Shown: positions 25,687 through 33,572 of the stretch, piece after piece
How positions within the stretch are numbered: position 1 is the first letter of the stretch
Layout of the letters: every line of letters begins with the position of its first letter
DNA from: Cellulomonas uda
GTDB taxonomy: Bacteria; Actinomycetota; Actinomycetes; Actinomycetales; Cellulomonadaceae
Length of the DNA: 64,000 nucleotides
NCBI RefSeq assembly: GCF_006538705.1
Contig: NZ_BJLP01000015.1
Span: forward strand, 1-64,000
Reading direction: 5' to 3'
Made by a program: the position numbers and the translations under genes
Notes under the pieces: model-generated
What the model saw: the letters and a program-made list of their open reading frames with translations, nothing else
Databases searched by the model: none
Told to the model about the DNA's origin: nothing

Positions 25687-26040
25687 ATGGAACGCGTCCT
25701 CGGGATCGGTGGCTGCTTCGTCCGCTCAGCGGACCCCGACGCGCTGCTCGCGTGGTACCGCGACGCGCTCGGCATGGACCTCGGTCCGTACGGGCTGTGG
25801 CACCAGGACGACGGCCCGACGGTCGTCGCGGCGTTCCCGACGGACACCGAGTACCTCGGTGACCCGACGCAGCGCACGATGCTCGGCTTCCGCGTGCGCG
25901 ACCTGGACGCGATGCTCGAGCAGCTGCGCGCCCTGGGCGCCCGGGTGGACCCGCAGACGCAGGACATGGACGGCGTCGGCCGGTTCGGCTGGGTCACCGA
26001 TCCGGACGGCAACCGGGTCGAGCTCTGGCAGCCGACGTGA
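25687..26040 (+). CDS. VOC (glyoxalase/bleomycin-resistance) family protein
   Basis: A 117-residue single-unit vicinal-oxygen-chelate fold protein (GCFVRSADPDALLAWYRDALG, read here as separate motifs DALLAWYRDALG and DPDGNRVELWQP). The Glu in VELWQ is the usual metal ligand. Substrate cannot be told from sequence. The following AraC-type gene lies 64 bases downstream on the same strand and ends with a similar-looking RDPFGNHIRI motif. Confidence 0.87.
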   Translation: MERVLGIGGCFVRSADPDALLAWYRDALGMDLGPYGLWHQDDGPTVVAAFPTDTEYLGDPTQRTMLGFRVRDLDAMLEQLRALGARVDPQTQDMDGVGRFGWVTDPDGNRVELWQPT

Positions 26041-26104
26041 CCGCTCCTGGCGCACCCGGCGTCGAACGGGTGTTCGACACCCGGCCGCGGTGTCACGGGA
26101 CCGC

Positions 26105-26527
26105 ATGACGCGGGACAGCGAGGACGTCAACCGGCGGCTGCTCCGCGCGCGGGACGCCATGGACCGCGACTACGCCGCACCGCTGGACGTCGCCGCCCTC
26201 GCGCGGGTCGCGCTGATGTCGTCGTCGCACTTCTCCCGCGAGTTCCGACGCGTGTTCGGCGAGACGCCGTACCGCTATCTCCAGCGCCGCCGTGTGGAGC
26301 GTGCGATGTTCCTGCTGCGCACGACACGCGCGAGCGTCACGGACACCTGCATGGCCGTCGGGTTCACGAGCCTGGGCACCTTCAGCCGGACGTTCACGGA
26401 GGTCGTCGGCTGCTCCCCCAGCGACTACCGCACGCGCACCACGGGCGGGCCCGAGCCCGGGCCGGGGACCTGGCCGATCCGTGACCCCTTCGGCAACCAC
26501 ATCCGCATCGGGAGCCTCAAGGGCTGA
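26105..26527 (+). CDS. AraC-family regulator (stand-alone DNA-binding domain)
   Basis: A 140-residue protein that is essentially one AraC DNA-binding domain: first helix-turn-helix LDVAALARVALMSSSHFSREF, read in parts as ARVALMSSSHFSREFRR, and second FTSLGTFSRTFTEVVG. The conserved end motif is SPSDYR. The last 25 residues (FGNHIRIGSLKG) resemble the end of a VOC domain, so the gene may be the remnant of an AraC-VOC fusion. No ligand domain is present. Confidence 0.88.
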   Translation: MTRDSEDVNRRLLRARDAMDRDYAAPLDVAALARVALMSSSHFSREFRRVFGETPYRYLQRRRVERAMFLLRTTRASVTDTCMAVGFTSLGTFSRTFTEVVGCSPSDYRTRTTGGPEPGPGTWPIRDPFGNHIRIGSLKG

Positions 26528-26575
26528 GCGACCGTGCCGCAAAGCCGTTGAGCCGGTCCCGCTCACCATGTCAGG

Positions 26576-27055
26576 GTGCTCGGCATGCGATGGGTCACCG
26601 CGGACGAGATCACGGCGGCACGCGACGCGTTCGAGCTCGCGATCGACGGGTGGCGGCGGCCGCGCGCGCACGGGGTCGGCCTCGTACCGTCGGACGCACC
26701 CTCGCCGCGGCCCGAGCACTTCCCGCTCGTGAACTCCCGCGAGCACATGCTGCCGGGGGTCGTCGTCGCGCACGTCGTCGGGCACGCGCGAGGCACCGCG
26801 GCCTACCGGCTCACGCGGGTCGGGCTCGAGCGCGCGGTCGCGATGCTCGCACCGGCCGAGGCGTGCGACGTCTACCAGCACCCGAACCTGTGGACGTGGC
26901 GCGACACGTACCTGCCGAGCCTCGACTCCGACCCGGACGCGACGCTCGTCGCCGTCTTCCTGGACGACGAGGACGACGAGGACGACGAGGACGACGCGAC
27001 CACGGTGCCGGACCCGGCGGTCGCGGCGTTCCGCAGCGCGCTCGCGGCGCGCTGA
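26576..27055 (+). CDS. Hypothetical protein with acidic run
   Basis: A 159-residue protein I do not recognise. It begins MLGMRWVTADEITAARDAF at GTG 26576 (ATG 26585 is an alternative) and contains HFPLVNSREHMLPGVV and NLWTWRDTYLPSL. Near residue 130 there is a run of 11 acidic residues (DDEDDEDDEDD). No signal peptide or membrane segment. Codon usage and coding character match neighbours, and the stop lies four bases from the stop of the convergent lyase gene. Confidence 0.7.
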   Translation: MLGMRWVTADEITAARDAFELAIDGWRRPRAHGVGLVPSDAPSPRPEHFPLVNSREHMLPGVVVAHVVGHARGTAAYRLTRVGLERAVAMLAPAEACDVYQHPNLWTWRDTYLPSLDSDPDATLVAVFLDDEDDEDDEDDATTVPDPAVAAFRSALAAR

Positions 27056-27058
27056 CGC

Positions 27059-29332
27059 TCAGGGCGTCCAGACCGCCGGCCAGGCGGGAGCGGTGAACCC
27101 GTCCCCGAGGAAGAACCCCGTGTGCGGCGGCTGGTTGTACGCGGTGTTCTGCCACGCGATCGCGACCCGGTACGTCTGGTCGTGCAGCAGCGTCGGCAGA
27201 CGCAGGCTCGTCGCGATCGGCGTCGCGTAGATGCGCAGCGCGGAGTCGTCGCTCGTCGGCCAGACCACCTCCTCGCGCCAGTCCCCCAGCAGGTCGCCGG
27301 ACAGCGACGGCGTGGCCTTCGTGCCGTTGTTCGAGTGCACGCCCGAGGCCGTGAGCAGCCGCGTGTCGCCGCTCGGGCCGTACTTGTCGACGCGCGTCTG
27401 GTCGAGCAGCTCGCGGACCGGGTCACCGTCCCACCAGGCGAGGAAGTTCGTCGACGAGGGCTTGCGGCCGATCTCCTGCCCGGACGTGCTGCGGAGCTGG
27501 GAGTCGGCCGACGACCAGGACTCCGCGCCGGGCGAGCCGGCCCACACGTCGTCGGACACCCCGCGCCCGTTGTCGGTGGTCGCGCTCGTGCGCCAGAGCA
27601 GCTGCCCGGTGCGGGCGTCGGCCATCCACGAGTCGGGCTGCGAGGTGGACTCGGTGACCTTGTAGTACTCGAGCCCCGGCCTGCTGGGGATCAGGTCGCC
27701 CACGTGCCCGGCGTCGCCGTGACCGGTGCCGTTGCTCCACAGGAATCGACCGTCGTCGTCGATCGCCGCGGCGCCGTAGAGGACCTCCTGGCGCCCGTCG
27801 GAGTCGACGTCCGCCACCGCGAGCGCGTGGTTGCCCTGCCCGGCGACCGACGCGTTGCCGCTGCTCGAGCTGTTCGAGTCGAACGTCCACCGGCGCGTCA
27901 GCGCCCCGCCGCGGTAGTCCCACGCGACGACGACGGCCCGCGTGTAGTACCCGCGCGCCATGATGATCGACGGGCGGACGCCGTCCAGGTATGCCGTGCC
28001 GGCGAGGAACCGGTCGACCCGGTTCCCGTACGAGTCGCCCCAGCTCGAGACCGTGCCGCGCGCCGGGACGTACGACGTCGTGGCGCCGATCCGCCCGTCG
28101 GAGCCCTCGAACACGGTGAGGTACTCGGGCCCGGACAGGACGTAGCCCGACGAGTTGCGGTGGTCGGCGTTCGCGTCGCCGATCACCTGCCCCGTGCCCG
28201 AGCGCGTGCCGTCGGCGGTCTTGACCGCGACCTCGGCTCCCCCGTCACCGTCGAAGTCGTAGACCTGGAACTGCGTGTAGTGCGCACCGGCCCGGATGTT
28301 CCGGCCCAGGTCGATGCGCCACAGCCGCGTCCCGTCGAGCCGGTAGCCGTCGAGGTACACGTTCCCCGTGACGCCCGACTGCGAGTTGTCCTTCGCGTTC
28401 GTCGGGTCCCACTTCAGGACGAGGTCGAGGTCCCCGTCGCCGTCGAGGTCGCCGACGCTCGCGTCGTTCGCGGTGTAGTCGCTCCCCGGCTTGGAGATCG
28501 GCACGTCGAGGTAGCCGTTCGCGAACGTCAGGCTCGCCGCCGAGGACGCCTGCTCGCTGCCGCCCACGACCGCGCGGACCGTGTAGCGCGCGGACGACGA
28601 CGCGCCCGCGTCCAGGTAGCTCGTGGTGGTCGTCAGCGGTGACGAGGTCAGCCGTGTGCCGTAGCGGTAGATGTGGAACGCGACGTCACGGGGGTCGGTG
28701 CCGAGCAGCCGCCACTGGACGAGGTTGCCGCTGCCGGAGCGGACGCTGATGACGCCGCGGTCGAGCCGCTCCGCCTGCCAGGCGCCGGCAGGCGGGACGG
28801 TGGGCGTGGGCGTGGGTGTCGGGGTCGGCGTTGCGCTCGGCGTCACCGAGGGCGTGCTGGATGCCGTCGGTGACGGGGTGCTCGTCGGCTCGCTCGTCGG
28901 TGCGACACCGCCGGTGCACGCCGTCCCGTTCAGCGACACGCTCGTCGGGACGCGGTTCGCGGACTGCCACGAGCCGATGAAGCCGAACGACGCCGAGCCA
29001 CCCGCCGCGAGAGCGGCGTTCCAGTCGACGTTGCGGGCCGTGGCCGTGCTCCCCGACTGGGTGACCGTCGCGTTCCACGCCTGGCTGACGGTCTGACCGT
29101 CGGCGAACGTCCACGCGACGGTCCAGCCCGTGAGCGCGTCCCCGAGGTTCCTGACGACGACCTCGGCGCCGAACCCGCCCGACCACTGGCTGGTGACCGT
29201 GTAGGCGGCCGTGCAGCCGGTGACCGCCGCCGCCGGGCTCGCGACCAGCCCTGCCGCCGCGAGGGCGCCCGCCACGCCGAGCGCGGCCGCCGTCGTCGCG
29301 GGACGTGCGCGGTTCGTCGTCGTCCGTGGCAT
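27059..29332 (-). CDS. Secreted rhamnogalacturonan lyase, PL11 with N-terminal CBM2
   Basis: A 757-residue exported pectin-degrading enzyme. Residues 1-36 are a signal peptide (LAAAGLVASPAAA). A CBM2 cellulose-binding module follows (about 40-140: CTAAYTVTSQWSGGFGAEV; WNATVTQSG), then a Thr-Pro-Ser linker (143-190, TPTPTPTPTP), then the PL11 catalytic domain (LDRGVISVRSGSGNLVQWR, DGDLDLVLKWDP, HPHTGFFLGDG-like end). The family cleaves the rhamnogalacturonan I backbone by beta-elimination with calcium. ATG 29332 lies seven bases after a minus-strand TACGTT box, suggesting a leaderless mRNA; the in-frame start at 29569 is rejected. Confidence 0.92.
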   Translation of the reverse strand: MPRTTTNRARPATTAAALGVAGALAAAGLVASPAAAVTGCTAAYTVTSQWSGGFGAEVVVRNLGDALTGWTVAWTFADGQTVSQAWNATVTQSGSTATARNVDWNAALAAGGSASFGFIGSWQSANRVPTSVSLNGTACTGGVAPTSEPTSTPSPTASSTPSVTPSATPTPTPTPTPTVPPAGAWQAERLDRGVISVRSGSGNLVQWRLLGTDPRDVAFHIYRYGTRLTSSPLTTTTSYLDAGASSSARYTVRAVVGGSEQASSAASLTFANGYLDVPISKPGSDYTANDASVGDLDGDGDLDLVLKWDPTNAKDNSQSGVTGNVYLDGYRLDGTRLWRIDLGRNIRAGAHYTQFQVYDFDGDGGAEVAVKTADGTRSGTGQVIGDANADHRNSSGYVLSGPEYLTVFEGSDGRIGATTSYVPARGTVSSWGDSYGNRVDRFLAGTAYLDGVRPSIIMARGYYTRAVVVAWDYRGGALTRRWTFDSNSSSSGNASVAGQGNHALAVADVDSDGRQEVLYGAAAIDDDGRFLWSNGTGHGDAGHVGDLIPSRPGLEYYKVTESTSQPDSWMADARTGQLLWRTSATTDNGRGVSDDVWAGSPGAESWSSADSQLRSTSGQEIGRKPSSTNFLAWWDGDPVRELLDQTRVDKYGPSGDTRLLTASGVHSNNGTKATPSLSGDLLGDWREEVVWPTSDDSALRIYATPIATSLRLPTLLHDQTYRVAIAWQNTAYNQPPHTGFFLGDGFTAPAWPAVWTP

Positions 29333-29394
29333 GTCCCGAACGTACGGGAGGGCGCACGACGGACCGCAAGCCTCCTGGGGAAGAGCGCGCCCTC

Positions 29395-29408
29395 CCGAAA
29401 CGATTCCG
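29395..29408. promoter_or_regulatory. Candidate LacI-family operator upstream of the pectin lyase
   Basis: CCGAAACGATTCCG has GAA and TTC half-sites symmetric about a central CG, like the site before the cellulase. It is 63-76 bases upstream of the lyase start. Only four of six arm positions match, so this is tentative. Confidence 0.3.
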
Positions 29409-29559
29409 CCGCGGCGGTGCACGAGCACGCCTCCCCCGCCGTCGGGCTGCTCCGGCACGACCGCTCGCGACCCGACCCCAGCCGTTCCCGGACGCGCCTC
29501 GTCCACAGCGGGCGCCGGCCACGGCCCGCGGGCGCTCGCGGGCGGGCACCGTGGCCCGC

Positions 29560-30063
29560 ATGACGCCACGACACTGGGACGCGCACGGTCCCGACGACGA
29601 CCTCGCCGACCTCGCCGGGCTGGCCGGCACCCCGATCCGCTCCCCCACCGAGGCGTCGCGCGTGCTGCGCCTGCTCGTCGGACCCGAGTCGCGCGGACCC
29701 GCCGCGCTGTGGTGCGTGCTGCTGGACGCCGACGACCGGCTCCTGCCGTTCGTGCTGGCCATCAGCGACCGACCGCTCGCACCCGACGCCGGCTTCGCGG
29801 ACCTGCTGTGCGACGACCTCGCGTCGCTGCTCGAGCACCACGCGGTGGGCGGGTCCGTCGTCGCCGCGCTCGTCGGGGACGCCGACGAGGACGTGTGCGA
29901 CCAGCTCACGTGGTCGACCGCGCTCGAGCGGTCCGCGGAGCGCGCCGGGGTGCCGCTCGCCGCGGTCGTGACCGTGGGCCCGCACGGCCCCACGGTCCTG
30001 GTCCCCTGGACGCCGTCCGGCTGCTCGGGCGAACCGGACCCGGGCGGCTGGCCCGAGGGGTAA
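29560..30063 (+). CDS. Hypothetical protein
   Basis: A 167-residue acidic protein of unknown function (MTPRHWDAHGPDDDLADL; LWCVLLDADDRLLPFVLAI; GVPLAAVVTVGPHG). It looks cytoplasmic, with no membrane segments. ATG 29560 is chosen; an in-frame GTG lies at 29551. It is divergent from the lyase gene and upstream of rbpA on the same strand. Confidence 0.7.
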   Translation: MTPRHWDAHGPDDDLADLAGLAGTPIRSPTEASRVLRLLVGPESRGPAALWCVLLDADDRLLPFVLAISDRPLAPDAGFADLLCDDLASLLEHHAVGGSVVAALVGDADEDVCDQLTWSTALERSAERAGVPLAAVVTVGPHGPTVLVPWTPSGCSGEPDPGGWPEG

Positions 30064-30175
30064 CGTCGGGGTGCGCCGGGCCGGGGACGGGAGCCCGCGT
30101 GGGGAAGGTCACTGCCGGCGGAGCGAGCCTGTGCGGCCCGCTCCGCGTGCGTTCACGAAGCCTTCACGTCACGCT

Positions 30176-30201
30176 GGAACACTGAAGAGCTCCCCACCGT
30201 T
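30176..30201 (+). promoter_or_regulatory. SigR/SigH-type stress promoter for rbpA
   Basis: GGAAC at 30176-30180 and GTT at 30199-30201 are separated by exactly 18 bases, matching the GGAAT/C-N18-GTT consensus of the thiol-oxidative-stress sigma factors SigR and SigH. It lies about 55 bases before the rbpA start. In Streptomyces rbpA belongs to the SigR regulon, so the placement is biologically sensible. Confidence 0.6.
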
Positions 30202-30256
30202 GACGTCGGTGGAAACCCACACTCGACGGCCGCGATCCGGCACGGAGGTCACACCC

Positions 30257-30601
30257 ATGGCGAACAGGTCCCTGCGCGGCATGCGCATCGGGTCGCAGAG
30301 CATGGAGACCGAGGAGGGCGTCGACTTCGCCCCTCGTCTCCAGGCGCACTACGACTGCCCCAACGGCCACACGATCATCCTCCCGTTCTCGGTCGAGGCC
30401 GACGTCCCGGTCGTCTGGGAGTGCCGCTGCGGCGCGGAGGCGCTCCTGCGCGACGCGTCCAAGCCGGAGGCGAAGGCCACCAAGCCCCCGCGCACGCACT
30501 GGGACATGCTCCTCGAGCGGCGCACCATCGGTGAGCTCGAGGAACTGCTCGACGAGCGCCTCGACCTGCTCCGCGCGGGCAAGCTGCGCCGCAGCGCCTG
30601 A
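30257..30601 (+). CDS. rbpA: RNA polymerase-binding protein RbpA
   Basis: A 114-residue actinobacterial transcription factor that binds RNA polymerase and principal sigma and stabilises open complexes. Features: the N-terminal MANRSLRGMRIGSQSMETE tail, the zinc-ribbon-like core (YDCPNGH and WECRCG), and the sigma-interacting C-terminus (THWDMLLERRTIGELEELL). GGAGG lies nine bases before the ATG. The stop codon is inside a tandem repeat. It is convergent with ppm1, as in mycobacteria. Confidence 0.96.
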   Translation: MANRSLRGMRIGSQSMETEEGVDFAPRLQAHYDCPNGHTIILPFSVEADVPVVWECRCGAEALLRDASKPEAKATKPPRTHWDMLLERRTIGELEELLDERLDLLRAGKLRRSA

Positions 30602-30650
30602 TCCCAGCGGCGCCTGATCCCAGCAGGGCCTGATCCCAGCAGCGCCTGGT
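30596..30650 (+). repeat. 16-bp tandem repeat containing the rbpA stop codon
   Basis: Three units of GCCTGATCCCAGCNGN begin at 30596, 30612 and 30628, with a partial fourth at 30644. The first unit contains the last codon and TGA of rbpA, so the repeat adds extra GCC-TGA copies after the gene. Confidence 0.85.
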
Positions 30651-30681
30651 TCGCCGGCCTCCCCCGCCGACCGCGACCGCG

Positions 30682-31473
30682 TCAGTGCCGCGCCGGGTGC
30701 TCCACGTCTCGGCCCGTCACCTTCCGGAACGCTCCCGCCACCTGGCGGGAGCGTTCTGCCATCCCCCACCCCGTGACCTTGAGCAGAGCCTCGACGACGA
30801 TGTCGCGGCTCATCTTGGACGCGCCGAGCTCGCGCTCGACGAAGGTGATCGGCACCTCGACCACGCGGGCCCCGGCGCGCAGCGACCGCAGCGTCATGTC
30901 GATCTGGAAGCAGTAGCCGCGCGATGCGACGTCGACGAGCTGCAGCTCCCGCAGCAGGTCCGCCCGGTAGGCCCGGAACCCGCCCGTCGCGTCGTGCACG
31001 GGGATACCGAGCAGCAGGCGCGTGTAGGTGTTCGCGCCGCGGGACAGCACCTCGCGGTTCTTCGGCCAGTTGACGACCTCGCCACCCGGCACCCAGCGGG
31101 ACCCGAGCACGAGGTCCGCGTCGGGGACCGCGGCGAGCAACGCGGGGAGGTCCTGCGCGCGGTGCGAGCCGTCCGCGTCCATCTCGACCACGACGTCGTA
31201 GTCGCGCTCGAGGGCCCACCCGAACCCCGCGACGTACGCGGCGCCCAGCCCTTGCTTGCCGGAGCGGTGCAGCACCGTGACGGTGCGCGCGACGCCCGCC
31301 GCACGTTCGTCGGCCGCGATCTGCTCGACGAGCGGACCGGTGCCGTCGGGCGATGCGTCGTCGACCACCAGCACGTCGGCGCCCGGCACGTGCTCCAGCA
31401 GCCGGGCGAGTGCGCCCGGGATCGACTCCTTCTCGTTGTACGTCGGGACGACGACGAGCACTCGAGGACTCAC
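30682..31473 (-). CDS. ppm1: Polyprenol monophosphomannose synthase (Ppm1, glycosyltransferase family 2)
   Basis: A 263-residue GT2 enzyme that transfers mannose from GDP-mannose to polyprenyl phosphate, supplying lipomannan and protein mannosylation. Motifs: VVVPTYNEKESI, VVDDASPDGT, EMDADGSHR, and GSRWVPGG. GTG 31473 overlaps the lnt stop by four bases and follows a GGGGGG run. In Mycobacterium tuberculosis the lnt-like and ppm domains are one protein; here they are separate, coupled genes. Confidence 0.92.
   Translation of the reverse strand: MSPRVLVVVPTYNEKESIPGALARLLEHVPGADVLVVDDASPDGTGPLVEQIAADERAAGVARTVTVLHRSGKQGLGAAYVAGFGWALERDYDVVVEMDADGSHRAQDLPALLAAVPDADLVLGSRWVPGGEVVNWPKNREVLSRGANTYTRLLLGIPVHDATGGFRAYRADLLRELQLVDVASRGYCFQIDMTLRSLRAGARVVEVPITFVERELGASKMSRDIVVEALLKVTGWGMAERSRQVAGAFRKVTGRDVEHPARH
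30727..30756. repeat. 14-bp inverted repeat inside the ppm1 3' end
   Basis: GAACGCTCCCGCCA (30727-30740) and TGGCGGGAGCGTTC (30743-30756) are perfect complements separated by two bases. It lies within the last 25 codons of ppm1 and downstream of rbpA, so it may end transcription coming from rbpA. Confidence 0.6.
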
Positions 31474-33038
31474 GCGGGCTCCCCCCGGTTCGTGCCGCGC
31501 AGGCGCGCGGCTCCTACGACGCCGGACACCACGGCGGCCAGCGCGAGGGCGTCGATGACCCACGCCGGCCACCCACCCAGACGCGTCGCCCAGGTCTGCG
31601 ACGTGCGCAGCGGAAGGCTAGCGATCATCTGGTCCGCCGTGAACAGCTCGGTGCGCCGGGTGACCGCGCCGTTGGGCTCGATGACCGCGCTGACACCCAC
31701 CGTGGAGATCTGCACGGTGGCCCGACCGTGCTCGACGGCGCGGATGCGCGACATCGCGAGCTGCTGGGTCGACTCGTCGGACCAGCCGAACGTCGCGTTG
31801 TTGGTCTGCACCACGAGCACCTCGCCGCCGGAGCGGACCGCCGACCGCACGAGCGGGTCGTACGCGACCTCGAAGCAGATGACGTCACCGATCCCGACCG
31901 TGCGCCCGAGGCGCTCGGACTCGAGCGGGACGAAGCCGGGCCGGGCGCCCGGGAGCATGTCGCGGGTCACGCGGTCCACGGCGTCGGAGAAGATCCGTGC
32001 CACCGACCGCAGCGGGATGTACTCGGCGAACGGCGCCGGGTGCTGCTTGGAGTAGGACGCGACGACACCTTGTCCGGGCTCCCACAAGACCGAGGTGTTG
32101 TAGCGGCCGCCCGAGTCCGGGTACTCGACGGTGCCGACGAGCATGGGCGCACCCACGGCCTGCGCCGCGGCGTCGATCGCTGCGGCGGCGTCCTCGTCGA
32201 CCTGCGGGTCGATGTCGGTGCCGTTCTCCGGCCACAGCACCAGGTCGAGCTGCCCTGACTCGACCTGGTCGAGCAGCGCGTGGGTCCCCCGCACGTGGTT
32301 GTCGAGCACCACCGCGCGCCGCCCGAACGCGTCGAGCCCCTGCCCCGGGACGTTCCCCTGCACCGCGCCGACGCGCAGCACGCCGCTCTGAGCGGAGGTC
32401 GGCAGCGGGATGGCGACGCCCAGGACGACGAGCAGGACCGCCGCCAGGCCCGCGCTGCCGGCCCGGACGAGCCGGGCGTGGCGCAGCGAGCCCAGGCTGA
32501 TGCCGAGCAGCACGCCCGCGCCGACCGTCACCGCGCTGAGGGCGGGAACGCCACCGAGCGAGGCGAACGCGACGAGCGGCGAGTCCGACTGCGAGAACGC
32601 GAGCCTGCCCCACGGGAACCCGCCGAACGGCCAGGCGGCGAGGCCTTCCTCGAGCGCGACCCAGACGACCACGAAGACGGGCAGCTGCCACCACACGCTG
32701 CGCCACACGGCCTCGCCCCGGCGCGCCCAGGTCCAGGCCGCGCCGAACACGGCCACGTACGCCGCGCACGCGAGCGACAGCGCCAGCCACGGCACGGGAC
32801 CGACCGCGTCGTCGGCCCACGTGATGAGCGCCGGGTAGAAGGACATGCCCCACACGAGACCGACGAGCGCGTTCCACCAGACCCCGTCGCGACGCAGCGC
32901 GAGGTAGAGCAACGCGATGCCGCCGAACGCGGCGGGCCAGACGCCCGGCTCGGGGAACGCGACCCGCGTGAGCAGCCCCCCGGCGACGGCGAGCAGCAAC
33001 GTCCAGACGCGGGACGGCGGGGTGGCGGCGGCGGGCAC
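31470..33038 (-). CDS. lnt: Apolipoprotein N-acyltransferase
   Basis: A 522-residue membrane enzyme that N-acylates the diacylglyceryl-cysteine of lipoproteins. About six to seven membrane segments fill residues 10-215, and the nitrilase-like domain follows with the catalytic Glu in LWPENGTD, Lys in SKQHPAPF and Cys in GDVICFEVAYD. A final membrane segment lies near the C-terminus. GTG 33038 is six bases after a minus-strand TAGGCT box, suggesting a leaderless mRNA. Operon lnt-ppm1. Confidence 0.93.
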   Translation of the reverse strand: MPAAATPPSRVWTLLLAVAGGLLTRVAFPEPGVWPAAFGGIALLYLALRRDGVWWNALVGLVWGMSFYPALITWADDAVGPVPWLALSLACAAYVAVFGAAWTWARRGEAVWRSVWWQLPVFVVVWVALEEGLAAWPFGGFPWGRLAFSQSDSPLVAFASLGGVPALSAVTVGAGVLLGISLGSLRHARLVRAGSAGLAAVLLVVLGVAIPLPTSAQSGVLRVGAVQGNVPGQGLDAFGRRAVVLDNHVRGTHALLDQVESGQLDLVLWPENGTDIDPQVDEDAAAAIDAAAQAVGAPMLVGTVEYPDSGGRYNTSVLWEPGQGVVASYSKQHPAPFAEYIPLRSVARIFSDAVDRVTRDMLPGARPGFVPLESERLGRTVGIGDVICFEVAYDPLVRSAVRSGGEVLVVQTNNATFGWSDESTQQLAMSRIRAVEHGRATVQISTVGVSAVIEPNGAVTRRTELFTADQMIASLPLRTSQTWATRLGGWPAWVIDALALAAVVSGVVGAARLRGTNRGEPA

Positions 33039-33572
33039 CGCGCCAGCCTAGGCGAGAGAACCGGGTGCCCCGACGGACGTCGGGCCCGCGTGCGCTGTCG
33101 CCCGTCGCCCTCGTCCTGCGTGCCGGCCGACCGACCGGCCCGCGTGTCCTTCGTACCGGTCGTGCGCCGCGGCGCGATGACCGTTGTCTACTGAACACGC
33201 GGGCCCGGTCGGAGCCAGCGAACCGCCTCGAGAGGCGTCCCCCGGACGGGCGTCGTCGGCTCGTCCAGGGCGGGACCTCGTCGTCGTCTGCATCCCCTTG
33301 GTCGGCGGGTCAACCGGAAAACTACCGCGCTGGAGAACGGTGTCAACCCCGGCGTCCGCGCAGGCCAGAGGACTCGCCGCAGGTCAGCACGCCCGGATTT
33401 CGGGTGGACCGGGGAGGATGCCCGGCGTGTCGCCCCGCGTGTCGCGCCACCCGCTGTCGTCGACCCGCGTGCTACGCCGAACGGGTGACCCCCTCGGCCG
33501 CCGACCGACCGGGAGATTCCACCCTCCGCGCAGCCCGGTTTCACCCGGTCGCCGCACACGCCCCGGCTGGCC
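33039..33572. other. 534-base intergenic region
   Basis: No gene is supported. The right-hand side of the lnt gene has its promoter here (TAGGCT, 33045-33050, minus strand). The rest contains no convincing coding frame and no hairpin strong enough to name. A non-coding RNA cannot be excluded. Confidence 0.4.

Noticed and set aside
28800-28860. Short GT-rich repeat
   Set aside because: Complement of the Thr-Pro linker between the CBM2 and lyase domains.
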